This document shows, piece after piece, positions 11,800 to 22,831 of a DNA stretch of 64,000 bases. The notes under the pieces are model-generated. The model saw only the letters and a program-made list of their open reading frames with translations. It was not told the DNA's origin and ran no database searches. Every line of letters starts with the position of its first letter. The first letter of the stretch is position 1. The translations under genes were made by a program, and so were the position numbers. This DNA comes from Podospora pseudocomata (taxonomy: Eukaryota > Ascomycota > Sordariomycetes > Sordariales > Podosporaceae): positions 3,038,001-3,102,000 of the forward strand of contig NC_085890.1 in NCBI RefSeq assembly GCF_035222375.1. Direction: 5' to 3'.

Positions 11800-13439
11800 A
11801 TGGCCGACGAATGGAAACCCGCGGGTCCGCCATTAAGATCCCAATCACCGCGCCCAATAATGGATAGCAAATCACCACCCTCACCACCCCCTTCCGACAA
11901 GGTCTCCTCGCCATCACCACCCCATACCATGACCCCCGAACGGCGCACCATCGTGGAGAAATCCCTCAAGCGCAAACTCGACACCCGCTGCTCCCTGTTC
12001 GTCCTGATCTACATCATGAACTACCTCGACAGGAACAACATTGCTGCCGCCCGCCTCCGCGGCCTCCAAGACGATCTGTCACTCGACGACCAGCAGTACG
12101 CTACTTGCCTCAGTATTCTCTACGTGGGGTATATCCTCATGCAGATACCCTCCAACATCGTCATCAATCTCATTTCTCGACCATCACTCTACATCGCCGT
12201 TGTGATGCTCGTCTGGGGCTTGATCTCGACATTGACAGGTATAGTCACTAACTTCTCTGGCATGGTCGGGACGAGATTCCTGCTGGGATTTGTGGAAGCG
12301 GCGTTTTTGCCGGGGGCGTTGTTGATTTTGAGTAAATGGTACACGAGAAAGGAATTGACGACGAGGAACGCCATTCTTTTCTGCGGCAATCTCATCAGTA
12401 ACGCTTTCTCGGCATTGATTGCCGCCGGGGTGCTATCCAACATGCAAGGAGTCTTAGGGCACGCAGCATGGAGGTGGCTGTTCTGGATCGAAGGCGGGTT
12501 GACCATGGCTGTTGCCATCAGCGCGGCGTTTATCCTTCCTGATCTTCCGACAAACACTAGGGGTTTTACGGAGGAGGAGCTGTATGTTGCGCAGCTGAGA
12601 ATGACAGAAGATGTTGGCGAAGAGGACAAGGATGCAGAGGGGCAGAAAATCTTTGATGGATTTTTTATGATGGTGAGGGATTGGAAAGTTTACGTCATGA
12701 TGCTGGCTTTTACGGCCTACACGGTCGGGTTGAGCTTTAATGCGTTTTTCCCGAGCTTGACACAGACATTGGGGTTTAGCTATGTGCCGACTCTGTTGAT
12801 GAGCAGCCCGCCTTGGGCGTTTGCTTGTGCGGTTACGTTGGTGGTGTGTTGGCATTCGGATCGGACGCAAGAGAAGGTGAGTTTTTGATGTTTTAATATC
12901 CCCTGGTTTTTCAGGGACGGCTTACTGACGTGAGATAGTTCTGGCATATCACGCTACCCATGGTTGGTGGCCTTGTGGGCTTCCTCATTTGCATGGTCAC
13001 GCTCAACACGGCAGCTCGATATGTCGCTTTGTTTCTCCAAGCATCTTCCTACGCCGGGTTCGTCGTGTTTTACTCGTGGATCTCGTCTTCTTTCCCACGA
13101 CCACCTGCCAAACGCGCTGTGGCTCTCGCTGCTATCAACGCCTTCAGCCAGCTGGGCAATGTGGCTGGGATGTATGTCTGGGACTTGAAGGAGGATGGTT
13201 ACAGGAAGAGTTATGGTATTGTCACGTCTATGTTTGGTGCTGCGATCTTCGGGTGTTGGGTGTTTAGAACTATCTTGGCGAGGTTGAACAGGCAGATGGA
13301 GAGGGAGGAGGCGACGGCTGTTGCGGAGGGGAGAGTACCAGCTGGTGAGAAGGGTGAGGGTGTGGTGACTGGCAGTGAGACGGAAGATGGAGGTGTTGTT
13401 GGACCGAGGGTGGTAAGGCCGTTTAGGTATTTGCTGTGA
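11800..13439 (+). CDS. MFS transporter, anion:cation symporter (allantoate permease) type
   Basis: Two exons, 11800..12876 and 12939..13439, giving 525 aa. The N-terminus is a Pro/Ser-rich cytosolic tail. The first helix region contains FVLIYIMNYLDRNNIAAARL, a hallmark of the ACS family (Dal5, Tna1, vitamin and carboxylate carriers). Further landmarks are YVGYILMQIPSN in helix 2, GTRFLLGFVEAAFLPGAL in helix 4, and the central charged loop before VYVMMLAFTAYT. Twelve helices are expected at the plasma membrane. The intron lies in the second half, between RTQEK and FWHITLP. The tail after the last helix is acidic and Gly-rich. Substrate cannot be told; nicotinate, allantoate, pantothenate and small organic acids are the family's usual cargoes. 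Confidence 0.92.
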
Positions 13440-14321
13440 TTTTGGATGTGATACGATGGTTGTTTGGATACCGTTCGATCGCTTCTCGGATGTGGATTGA
13501 TCATGATCGGGGCGAGGTTGGGAATATTGGATGTCGATGTCTTGGCAGTTGAAGTCATGGAGTGGGATATCAAATGGGCTATGGCGCAAGGCCTGATCTT
13601 TCGAGTGTTGCTGCATTCGAATTCGGGAATTTGTTGAATGAATTCGCCACCATTGAAGGCTGATCGTCTTTTTGCTTGCCGTTTGCTGTGCAGGAGGCCT
13701 TTCTGCCTTCTGTTCTGGGATTATTCTTCTTTCGAGAATCGGCAACAAAATGCCGTGCCGCAGCATCTTCATCCCACCGGTATGCCTGACATTTGGATGG
13801 AGGATTTATGAGCGTCATTATTCATATACAAAAGCTTCGAGAATGACGTTCTGAAGCCTTGGCAAGGTTACATTGTTGGGCAGATTTCAGGCTTTGTTCT
13901 GGTGTTGGTTCTTTGGGTTTCGCAGTGCACCAAGACAATAGTGGCACACAATGATTGGCTATAAGGTACGGATCTTCTTCCCAAGGTGACACTTCGAATG
14001 ACAACACAGCCAAACCGGGCCACGGCAGTGCAAGGGGCGCAAAGGTGGATTTTGTATTGGCCAGCGATCACACCCCTGCTCAGCCTCCTTCACTTTGCCC
14101 CGAAGACCTGCGTGATGGACAGGGGTTCGACACAGCACATTTGCGGTGGTGTTGGAGCTAAAAAGGACCCTGCCGCCCCATCTCCCCCGCCTTTTGGAGT
14201 CCTGGAGCTACCACTATTTACTATTTCGACATCTTTCATCTGGTGTACTGATACCATATTGGATTATTTACCAGCGGCCTAGCACAATCATCTCATCAAC
14301 ATCTGACGCACATCTGACACC
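13440..14321. other. Intergenic
   Basis: No gene recognised in about 880 bases. The last part, before 14322, has CATCTGACACC-type leader sequence. Confidence 0.5.
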
Positions 14322-15529
14322 ATGTCGCTCCTCGAAAGGCGGGAAGGCCTCGCAGTCACTGCGGGCCTGACTGGCATCACCTTGACACCGCTGGTCGGTG
14401 TGATGGTGTTGAGCTTCCGCCGTGTTATCCGTCACTCGCAAGCTATTAAAATCGCCAACTTGTTGTTCCGGATCGCGCTGCCAGTATACATCATGTATGT
14501 CCAGCCGCTTCTGTCATCTGTTGTCTGATTAGGTACTGACAGCAATCTGTTAATGCAGCGGCGTGATTCTCTACACATCCTACGCGGCCGTTATTGCAGC
14601 TGGAACAGCAACTTACCGTACCGAGCTTCTACTCGGGCTCATGTCGAGTCTCTTCTTGGCTTCTGGCGTTATTCTTCTCACAAGCTCGATATACCTCACC
14701 GCACTTGCCGCGCTCTACATCGGGATGGGTAGAACAAAATGGTGGTCTTGGCTGAGACTTGATACACTACTGGGCGCCGGTCTCTTGTTTATTCTGCTCA
14801 TTGCCTATTGGGGCATGAATCTTTCAGACGTTGTCGAGGGCAGCTCGAGCACGTACCGGACATGGAGGATGCGGTGGCTGCTAGTTGTGATCGACTTGAC
14901 GCTGTCGGTGATGTCTCTCGGTGTTGTTGGGATTGCGTTGTATGCGCTGCCGAAGTTGAAGAGGTTGAATCAGATCCCGCTTGGCAAGGTCGGTGCATTT
15001 TCACCCAAGTACGCTTTCATGCTGAAACTAACCCTATCATCAGATGCCAGTGTTGTTGGTAATTGCTGCTTTCCTCTGGGCTTTCACCGTGGTATACGGC
15101 TTAGCCACCACCATCAAGAGCATTACCGATGAGTGGGAAGAAGATGAATGGGTTGCTAACCGTGTGATCTTCCCGCTGTTCGGTCCTTGGGTCACCAGTG
15201 CTGTTGTTTGCCTGCTGTACTTGATCCTTCACAGCCCGGTCTGGTCTGATCCGGCTGCCATCCCGGCTGATGGGAGACACGGCCCTACACAGCCATACTA
15301 TGGGCCTCAGCAGGGGAATCCTCAGATGGGCTACCAGCAGCAGCCGTACCAGCCCGGTTATGCGCCGCCGCATAACCCATCTGGTTACCCACAACAGCCT
15401 CAGCAATATCAGCAACCGCAGTATCCTGCGCAAGGGTATCAGCATACGCAATCACCTGCTTCGTCGTTGCCAGTGTATGCTCATGAGGCTGATGGGAATC
15501 AGAACCCGTATGTCACCAATGTCAAATAG
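14322..15529 (+). CDS. Seven-helix membrane protein with Gln/Pro/Tyr-rich cytosolic tail, function unknown
   Basis: Three exons (14322..14494, 14559..14988, 15044..15529) give 362 aa. About seven hydrophobic segments can be seen, e.g. LAVTAGLTGITLTPLVGVMV, LLGLMSSLFLASGVILLTSS, LLVVIDLTLSVMSLGVVGIA and the last, FGPWVTSAVVCLLYLILHSP. The final ~90 residues are a low-complexity tail of QQPYQPGY/NPSGYPQQPQQYQQPQY units. Architecture (seven helices, long disordered cytosolic C-terminus) resembles fungal orphan GPCR-like or Pth11-like proteins, but I see no CFEM domain and no family signature, so this is only a shape comparison. The second intron has a weak donor (GTCGGT), but phase and coding content support it. 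Confidence 0.8.
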
Positions 15530-16161
15530 ACGCCAGGTTGGGTAACTTGGCTTTGTAAAGTACATGTTGTGTCGAAGGATGGAAGTCGGCTTTTGGATTT
15601 GGAAGGGATTTAGCGTTGGGTTTTGTTGGATACCCCCTCTTGTTGACATTGTCTTTGTTGATGCAGTCCTGCGGTTTGGATAGCTTTGTGTCTCAGCATA
15701 AATAATTGGAAATATCATCTTGTGCAAAATACTGTCCCTTTGCCCACTGTGAACCAAACTGTTGTCCTAAATCCTTGGGGGCATTCATCCTGTCAAGAAG
15801 TTCCATGGATGCGAAGCCCTCGTGATCAAACCGTGCACGTTTCAGCAACGGTCACACAGCATGAATCTGGATTTCTCCTCTTTCCAAAACCCCTTTTGGT
15901 TGGCCTTCAACGCGCCGTTGGCTCCTGTGGTTGTCGTCGGCCCGAGAAATGCGCACCAGCAAACTCAAGTTGCGTCATTGGACGTGGTGACGTCACCACA
16001 AAGCCCAGGCTTCCCATCCAGCCATCGTCGTATAATGCGGGGTTTGGTCCTCCCCTTCCCTTCTTCTTCTTGGCTTGCGCAAAAAACATCAACGATCAAC
16101 GGCCGACCGAACCAAAAAAGACCATTCTATTGACATTGCATTGACCGCCACACAGAAAAAA
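15530..16161. other. Intergenic
   Basis: About 630 bases. Near 15978-15992 there is GGACGTGGTGACGTCACC, which contains a perfect TGACGTCA (CRE/bZIP-type) site about 175 bases upstream of the next start codon. No gene seen. Confidence 0.55.
15988..15995. promoter_or_regulatory. TGACGTCA bZIP/CRE-like site
   Basis: A perfect palindromic TGACGTCA sits in the 5' flank of the small membrane protein gene starting at 16162. Fungal ATF/CREB-type bZIP factors bind this word. Only the word is seen; binding is inference. Confidence 0.4.
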
Positions 16162-16555
16162 ATGATCTCCAACGCACTCTTCTCGACCCTCCTCGCCCAG
16201 CTGTGCTGGTTCGCGACGTTTGCGCTCGCCGCGCCGGTTGACACGGTCCATGTCGAGGGTGGTAACGCGTGGCAGTATGGGACCGGTGGTGGGATTATTG
16301 GTCTGATTGTCTTGATTCTGGATATCATTGTCTTCAGTAGGTCTTCTTGCGTTGCGAGTTGTTGGGTGGGAGTATGCTAACCACTCGGCAACAACAGTCG
16401 AGGTCTTCCAGTCTAGCAGACCCCCCTCTTCCAAGCTTCTCTGGTCGCTGGTTGTGTTCCTCTTCCCTGTTGTTGGCATGATTATTTACTACGTCTTCTC
16501 AAACCGCTCAGCTCATAACAGCAGGAATGGATATGAGACTTTGACGCAGGGTTAA
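16162..16555 (+). CDS. Small membrane protein with PLDc_N domain
   Basis: Two exons, 16162..16336 and 16398..16555, giving 110 aa. Residues 1-23 are a signal peptide or signal anchor ending in FALAA. Then come two helices, GGGIIGLIVLILDIIVFI and LLWSLVVFLFPVVGMIIYYV, separated by EVFQSSRPPSSK. This two-helix hairpin with SRP..KLLW..VVF.FP..G.I.Y matches the 'phospholipase D-nuclease N-terminal' (PLDc_N) domain, a membrane module also found alone. The role of the stand-alone form is unknown. The splice joins VF to IEVF in phase and restores the domain, so the intron is well supported. Confidence 0.86.
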
Positions 16556-16870
16556 GGGAGGATGATGTCGGGCGTGAGGATGAGAGAGAGAGGGTGGAAG
16601 GAAGTGGGAGTAGTAATGAGAGGGATAATGATACCGGAGACCTGCACAAACGAGATTGGGAGGAGACGACAACATGCATGGATGGACTTTACAGGCAGCT
16701 TTTGCGCATGGAGTTGGGCTGTAGCTGGATCATGGCTTACATAATTATATGAATGCGAACGATGCATACTCTTTTACATGGGCCCCCTTCTTATTTTGTT
16801 CTGGACCGAAACACAGCTTGCGGGATGAGGGTTGTCTTAAAGTTTTGCTACTTCGATCTTGGCTGACGCG
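16556..16870. other. Short convergent intergenic region
   Basis: Lies between two convergent genes and holds their 3' ends. It starts with a purine-rich run (GAGAGAGAGGGTGGAAGG). No gene. Confidence 0.5.
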
Positions 16871-18666
16871 TCAGTTTGGTGCCCATCTTTTGACCACAGG
16901 CTTCAACCCATCATCGAAACCTCCTTCAAAAACAGCACGATAGCCACCATCCAGATTCACCGCATCATACCCGTCCTGCTTCAATATCCTGTACCCCAGA
17001 TAGCCCCGGTATCCAACCTGGCAATAACTGATGATGGGCTTGTCCTTGGGCACCTCGTCCAACCTCTTCCTCAAATCACCCAAGGGAATGTTGACAGCCC
17101 CATCAATATGCCCACTCGTAAACTCCTTGGGCGACCGGACATCCAACAAAAAGTAATCCTCCAAGCTCTTCCTCCTCCCCTTTGACGTCTCAAACGCAAA
17201 GTCGGCAGCGTGGACAATCTCCACATCCCCCCTCAGCACATTCCCAGCCACGAACCCAGCCATATTCACCGCGTCCTTTGCGCTCCCAAAAGGAGGCGCA
17301 TACGCCAGCTCGAGATGCTCCAGATCTTCCACCGTCATCCCCGCCGTCAGCGCCACGGCCAAAACATCAGTCTGCTTGTCCACGCCTGCGTTCTCCGGCC
17401 CGGTGACCTGGCCCCCAAGCAGCTTTCCGTTTTTGAGATCAAAGTGGATCTTGACCGTAAGTCGGCACGAGCCGGGATAGTAACCGGCGTGGTTGACGGG
17501 GTGGACGGTGACCCAGTCGTGGTTGCTACCAATAATCTCGTCAAGCTGGTGGGCGCTCAGCCCTGTCATGCCGACTGCTTTTCCAAAGACCTTGCAGACC
17601 CATGTGCCGATGTTGCCCCGGTATTTCGTCTCCTTCCCGCAGATGTGATCGGCTGCTAGACGACCCTGTCGGTTTGCCGGTCCGGCGAGGGCGAGCATTT
17701 TGTTCTTGTCTGGGTGGTCGAGGCCGAGGAGGAGGAGGTTGGGGGTTTCGACCATGTCGCCTACCGCGTAGATGTTTGGGTCCGAGGTCTGCATGTGCTC
17801 GTTTACTGTGAGGCCTGTTTTGCCGGTTTTGAGACCGGCGGCTTGGGGGATGGAGAGGCGGGCGCGGACGCCGGCTGCCATGATGACGAGCTCGGCGGGG
17901 ATTTGTTGGCCAGAGGGGGCGAGCTCGACCTCTTGGGGGAGGATTTTGGTGACTGTGGCGTTGGTGATCAGGTTTACGCCGTGGGCGTTGAGTTCTTTTT
18001 CTAGGGGGTAGACCATGTCTGCGTCTGCGGGGGGGAAGATGTGGGATAGGCGTTCGATGACGGTCACTTCTAGGCCTAGGAGACGGAGGTTTTCGGCGGC
18101 TTCGAGGCCGATGAAGGCGCCACCTATTACGGCGACGGTTTTCACGCTGTGGGTTTTGATGTGTTCTTTGATGGAGTCTAGATCGCCCAAGGTGGTGAGG
18201 TGGAATACCTGGTTTCCATCCCCGCCTTCGATGCCTTTTGGTGTGATCGGCTCTGCTCCGAGGGCTAGGACGAGTTTATCATAGGGCATAATGTCCTTCT
18301 GTCCACTGATTCGATCATTAACAAGGACTGTTTTGTTTTGTCGGTCGATGGAGACAAGTTCGGTGTTGATTTTGACGTCGACGTTGAACCACGAGGTGAT
18401 TTTCTCAGGAGTTTGAACGTGGAGTGCGTCGTCTGTGGGGATGACGCCGGAGAGGGCGTAGGGGATGCCGCAGTTGGCGTAGGAGATGTAAGGCCCGCGT
18501 TCGAGGACGGTGATGGGGGTGTGTTCGGAGAGGCCTGGTGATTGTTAGCCGCTTTGTGGTGGAATGTTGGTATGGATGGAAATTACTTACGGCGGAGGCG
18601 CGTTGCGCAGGACATGCCGCCTGCTACGCCGCCGGCGATGATGATTCTTTTCGGGGTGGTAGACAT
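16871..18666 (-). CDS. CoA-disulfide reductase-like flavoenzyme fused to a rhodanese domain
   Basis: Two exons, 18591..18666 and 16871..18534, giving 579 aa. The N-terminus has the FAD Rossmann motif IIIAGGVAGGMSCATRLRR and the single active-site cysteine in YANCGIPYAL (Cys47), the signature of CoA-disulfide reductases and NADH oxidases of that group. A second dinucleotide fold (AVIGGAFIGLEAAENLRLLG) binds NAD(P)H. Then GDMVETPNLLL and the dimerisation domain (AYAPPFGSAKDAVNMAG). The last ~100 residues are a rhodanese domain: LLDVRSPKEFTSGHIDGAVN and the loop CQVGYRG with its catalytic-type cysteine. Such fusions are known in bacteria, where they handle persulfides and CoA disulfide or polysulfide. 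Fusion and both cysteines are seen; the substrate is inference. Confidence 0.93.
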
Positions 18667-19977
18667 CGTGGCTGTTGGTATGGAGTCTGGCGAGTGAAGC
18701 TGGGGTTCGGAGCAGCTTGTGGCTGGATGGTCGGCCTGGAATCGCGATGAAATCTCAGGTTGGGTGTCGGTTTCAATCCAGTGTGCTTTGACACATGTCG
18801 TTCGACTTTTCTGTGGTGATGTCGTCACTGTATCGTGGAGTCTGCATGTGCGGTGTGAAGGTCAGAGCACGCACCGCCCAGAAAGTGGTGTCATCCCATC
18901 TTTCAGACTGCTGGGTAACTGAGCGTGGAAAGATGAGGCGAGGGCAGCTGGTTGAAATCACCGTTTTTCAAGTGACCACCGGAATTCCGAATTGTCTGTC
19001 GGACATCATGAAGAGGTGAATAAGAATGTGGAGATGATGATGATGGGCGCAGGAAGATTCAACGGCTGAAGGTGGAAAAGAAAACGATGAGGAACACGGG
19101 GAAAGAAATCGAAAAAGGCCAAAAAGTCAAGCCCAACAGAATGCCCGTCCTCGCTTCGAACGAGGCACCTCCAACGCCCACTATCCTTCCGCCGCGGATG
19201 AAGTGCCAGAAGGGTCCATGGGAAACAGTGCAGTGTGCTACACAATTACACCATGAGCAGTTCTGCCTGTAGAATGGAAGGTACTCAAAACCGCTACAAG
19301 TATTGACAGCAGAGCACGCTGCAGGCCCTTTTGTCTCCAGCAGAGAATGTGGAGGTTCGAGTAATTTGACACTGAGCAGTTTCCCAAACATATCCATGTG
19401 GTCTCTACTTGTTTCAAGTGAATCATTGACTTGGAAGTCGACCTTATGTCCGATGTTGTCCACATGCCTCCGTTACGATATGATGGCAATAGCAAAACTC
19501 CTGAAGGGTTCTATAAGCTCTTTACACACCCTGAGTTCAATTTGCTCGAGAACGGCCCCGAGTCACTGCTTGTTTTCTGCCAAGTTTTGGTCATTGCAGG
19601 ACTAACGCATGATTGTTGCGAGTTTTGAATGTACAGGCCACCACCAACCTCGCTTCTCTGTTCCAATCACTTCAACGCGAAATTGGACTTGGCTCAATAA
19701 TCTTTGGGACTATGCAACGCTCAATGTGTAAGCTGCAGTACACACCATACCTGAGTAATCTAGTCTCGTCCTGGCCAGCTAGGCCGCCGAGTTTCACTTT
19801 TGTACCTTGCCAAGATGTGGAGGTCAGTTGCTTTGATCTGACTCTGAGGACATGGCAATTTGTATATGAGTAAGGCTTGGACACCCTCTGCAGTTTTACA
19901 ATGAGGTTCCAGAAGAGTTGAAGACTTTGCCTACCAAGTCAACCTACGATCAAAAGATGGACTGCATCGGATTTGTG
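18667..19977. other. Intergenic with one tRNA-like element
   Basis: About 1.3 kb. It carries the minus-strand pol III-type element at 19127-19260. Otherwise only short, overlapping frames without features. Confidence 0.5.
19127..19260 (-). ncRNA. tRNA-like pol III element, copy 2 (SINE-like or split tRNA relic)
   Basis: Read on the minus strand it starts GCTCATGGTGTAATTGTGTAGC, which fits a tRNA D-arm/A box. At 19149-19165 it has a perfect 5-bp T-arm with a seven-base TTCGAAG loop (B box). Between them lies an insertion with GGACCCTT and GCACTTCATCC, which also occurs in the copy at 25161-25296. The element ends with GGGCTTGA followed by a run of T, a pol III terminator. The acceptor ends pair only imperfectly. 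It may be a decayed tRNA gene with an intron, or a tRNA-derived SINE. Shared middle and 3' parts favour a repeat family. Confidence 0.5.
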
Positions 19978-20764
19978 ATGTACCAAAACACCTCTCCAGT
20001 CGACAATCCGCCGCCTTATCAGGCATGGCCAACCTACAACAGTCAACCCGACATGATTCCTATGCAACCAATACAAAATCACGGCACGAATCTAAGCCCA
20101 ATGGGTACATTTCCCACAGCTCCCCCGAATAGTTACATGCCAACTCACATTCCACAGTCCAGCGCGGCCAAAACCCCCATTGTTGCGCCACCACCGATGC
20201 CACAATCATCAAAGCAACCATACTTCCACAACTCCCACAACTACCCCGGCCCCATCACTCGAAATAACATGCTCTACAAGGATCGCAGCTCCTGGATAAT
20301 GGTATATCTGAAACGGGTAAACTGCCCCTACTGCCATGTGGTGGCCCCCGTGAAAAGAGTCATCAAATATGATTGGAGGTGTGTCTGCATTCTCCCTGAC
20401 AAGCGCCATCTACACATACTAACATCAAACGTGCCCGCTGGCTCAGTCCCAAGATGTGGGGAAGCTGGATCCTCGGCTGCCTCTTAACATTGTGCTGCAT
20501 GATCTTCTGTCGACCGACAAAAACGACATCAAGGACTTCCACTGTGAGCAGTGCGGGACCAAGGTAGCGACGTTGCTTGTGGGGAGTAAGAAGGTCAGAG
20601 TGTATGAACCAGACGGAAGGGAGTGGGAGTATCAGATTCCAAAGAATGACGACATGAAGACAAGCAAGCAACAACAGGAAAAAGAATGGGCAGCAACACA
20701 GATACTTCTGGCAACTCACATGGCCAATGTACAAGGCCAGCGATTGGGAATCTGGCGGCGTTAA
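19978..20764 (+). CDS. LITAF-like zinc-binding protein with PPPY motif
   Basis: Two coding parts. The first (start MYQNTSPVDNPPPYQAWP at 19978) is Pro/Gln/Asn-rich, with a PPPY motif of the kind bound by WW domains of Nedd4/Rsp5 ligases. It then has RVNCPYCHVVAPVKRVIKYDW, resembling the first zinc half of a LITAF domain. The second part (from about 20447) has KNDIKDFHCEQCGTKVATLL, resembling the second half (H-C-x2-C-G). LITAF proteins sit on endosomal membranes as monotopic zinc domains. The intron between the parts is not settled: a TACTAAC branch-like site lies at 20417-20423 before the CAG at 20446, but the best donor (GTGTGT at 20379) does not keep phase with it. Start and 5' exons are also unsure. 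Confidence 0.6.
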
Positions 20765-21470
20765 GTCCGGCTTGATGGACTTGACGGAATAAAGCAACCT
20801 TGACGTGCTGGAGCCTTTTCAAATATTGACGTGTACGTGATGAAGGCTCCTAAATCGAGGCAGCACGGAGTTGCGCTGTTGACGCGAAGCATAAGGCGGA
20901 CCACACTAATGTAACCCTCTGACAACTGGTTCACATTGCCTGATACACCAATGCTTTCCCCGCATGCTTGAGGGGTATCGTCCCAGCTACCTCGGGGTAT
21001 TTCGCTTGCGTGTGCTGCTGAACTAGGGGTTTGCCGCTCGCGCGCGCATCGAACTGTGGCGAGTTTGAGCTTTCGAATGGTTTCGAAACGGAGAGAGAGG
21101 ATGGAGGCTGGGATGGAGTACACCCAAGGGAGAAAAAGTAGATGGTGAACTGAACAGTAAATACAAGTTCCCGATTGTGTGGGGAGCGATAAACTAAGGG
21201 AGGGCTGCAGATATATGAATGATTCTTCTCCTAAAATTAGCGGCGAATCCTTCACCAAGCCACTATTCGCTTTTCAACTACATCATCAGCCACATAGGTG
21301 TCGGTCTCGCATTCGGACTCTGAACATAGCCACGATGGTGAGAGGACGCTGTAAGTAAGCGCTGATTTTCCACTGAGGGCACTCAGCTATATAATACCCG
21401 ATTTCAACCATTTTTCGTTCCAGGTGAAACACTTGGCTTATAATTGAAGCCCACACCAAATCTCACGACA
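20765..21470. other. Intergenic, 5' flank of BTB gene
   Basis: No gene seen. A TATATAA box lies at 21388-21394, about 80 bases before the BTB start codon. A small upstream reading frame beginning MVRGR at about 21334 sits in the presumed leader and could be an upstream ORF. Confidence 0.5.
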
Positions 21471-22311
21471 ATGGATTCCAATGTCCCTGTCCCCGTTGAC
21501 CATCAATTGGCGCCACCACAATACAACGAACTCATTAGCAACCCCCTCGAAAAAATAACTCTGGACGTTGGTGGCCATAAATTTACTGCAACAATCAATA
21601 GTCTCACCACCAAGAGTTTTCTTTTCAAGCTGCTTCTGCAAGGTGATTGGAAGTCTTCTTTGCAGGAAGATCAAAGCATCTTCATCGACTCGGATCCAGA
21701 AGCATTCCGGCACATTCTCCAGTACCTGCGGCGCGGTGTGTTCCCATTGATCTATGACCAGAAAAAGGGGCACAACTACAAGCTCTACGCTGATATCCTA
21801 GCCGAGGCAAAACATTTCGGCATCCCCAAGTTAGAATGCTGGCTCAACGATCAGCTGTACTTGCGCTGCATCACCAGCTCAACAGTGTGGAGTTCCGCAT
21901 ACAAGAATGATAGGATTCCAACTGGGTTTCAAACGACATCAATTTGGGGTAGCGATGTCACCTCCACACAGCTCGTGCAACAGGACGTCAACACCGTCAA
22001 GACACCTATCTGTCCTCATCTTGCTGAGGATCGAAGCCCGTGCCCGAAGCGGTCTTGCTACCTTTCCTTGGGAACAATGCAGGATAATGTCGAGAAATAT
22101 CGTTGGGCCGAAGTCGGTAGGTCGATCAGGTTCATTCAAGGATGGTGTAGTGACTCAGGGTAAGTTGTTAATCTATAGCCAGACCTCATTTCAAGGGCTT
22201 GACCGCTAACGCTATATCAGCAAGGAGTTTATGGAACACTGGGGGCGAGTTTCTCGGGTAGCACCTCCCCCAAAGCCGGAGTCTCAGCGTACAGTCCAGA
22301 CTAAGCAGTGA
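21471..22311 (+). CDS. BTB/POZ domain protein
   Basis: Two exons, 21471..22159 and 22221..22311, giving 259 aa. Residues 30-140 form a T1/KCTD-type BTB fold: ITLDVGGHKFTATINSLT, then SIFIDSDPEAFRHILQYLRR, and YADILAEAKHFGIPKL. The C-terminus has no second domain that I recognise. KCTD-like BTB proteins oligomerise and often act as adaptors for Cullin-3 ubiquitin ligases; in fungi many are uncharacterised. The intron splits the final 30 residues (WCSDSG to KEFMEHWGRV) and keeps phase. Without splicing the protein would stop at 22163, so a shorter isoform is possible. Confidence 0.88.
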
Positions 22312-22831
22312 TGCGAGTAGCAACAACAGACGTAGCATTTTGTTCGATGACAAGGGAAATTGTGCCGGCAGTGACTGTGTTCACAGGGTTGGTACATTGG
22401 AAGGGTCTTTACATTTGAACTGGCAACTGCTGTATTTTGTTAAGCAAGCCCGGTATTGATAACCTGAGAGTCTTTCGTTAGTTTATTTTCTTTAAATGTT
22501 GGATATCTATGACTTATAAAACCAAAGCAAGGCCCGTTGTGGGGGCTGTTTGAAGAAGGCATCATTTTCCCCATTACATCATAGCCCTCTTGCTCAAAGA
22601 GCCCTACAGAGATAAGATAAACTGCCATTTAGCCTTTCTGCATCCGTGGGTTGCGTGTTGGTTGGTTGGTTGTGAAGCGGGGGAAAGAGATTCCGCTTGG
22701 TCGACGTCTCATTGGCTCAGGTGGCCCACCTCCAGGCAGTCGCCCCTATAAAAGGGACATCTGCTTTTCCCAGCAACAAGAGATAACGGTCAACCATTTT
22801 AATCTTGACATCCCCACCAATTTTGTTCATC
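22312..22831. other. Intergenic, promoter of F-box gene
   Basis: No gene. It includes a TATA box (listed separately) and the leader of the gene at 22832. Confidence 0.5.
22747..22753 (+). promoter_or_regulatory. TATAAAA box of the F-box gene
   Basis: TATAAAA lies 79-85 bases upstream of the start codon at 22832, followed by an A/C-rich leader, as expected for a fungal core promoter. Confidence 0.55.

Noticed and set aside
12954-13772. 272-codon minus-strand frame opposite the end of the first MFS gene
   Set aside because: Shadow of exon 2 extended into the 3' flank; Arg/His-rich, without features.
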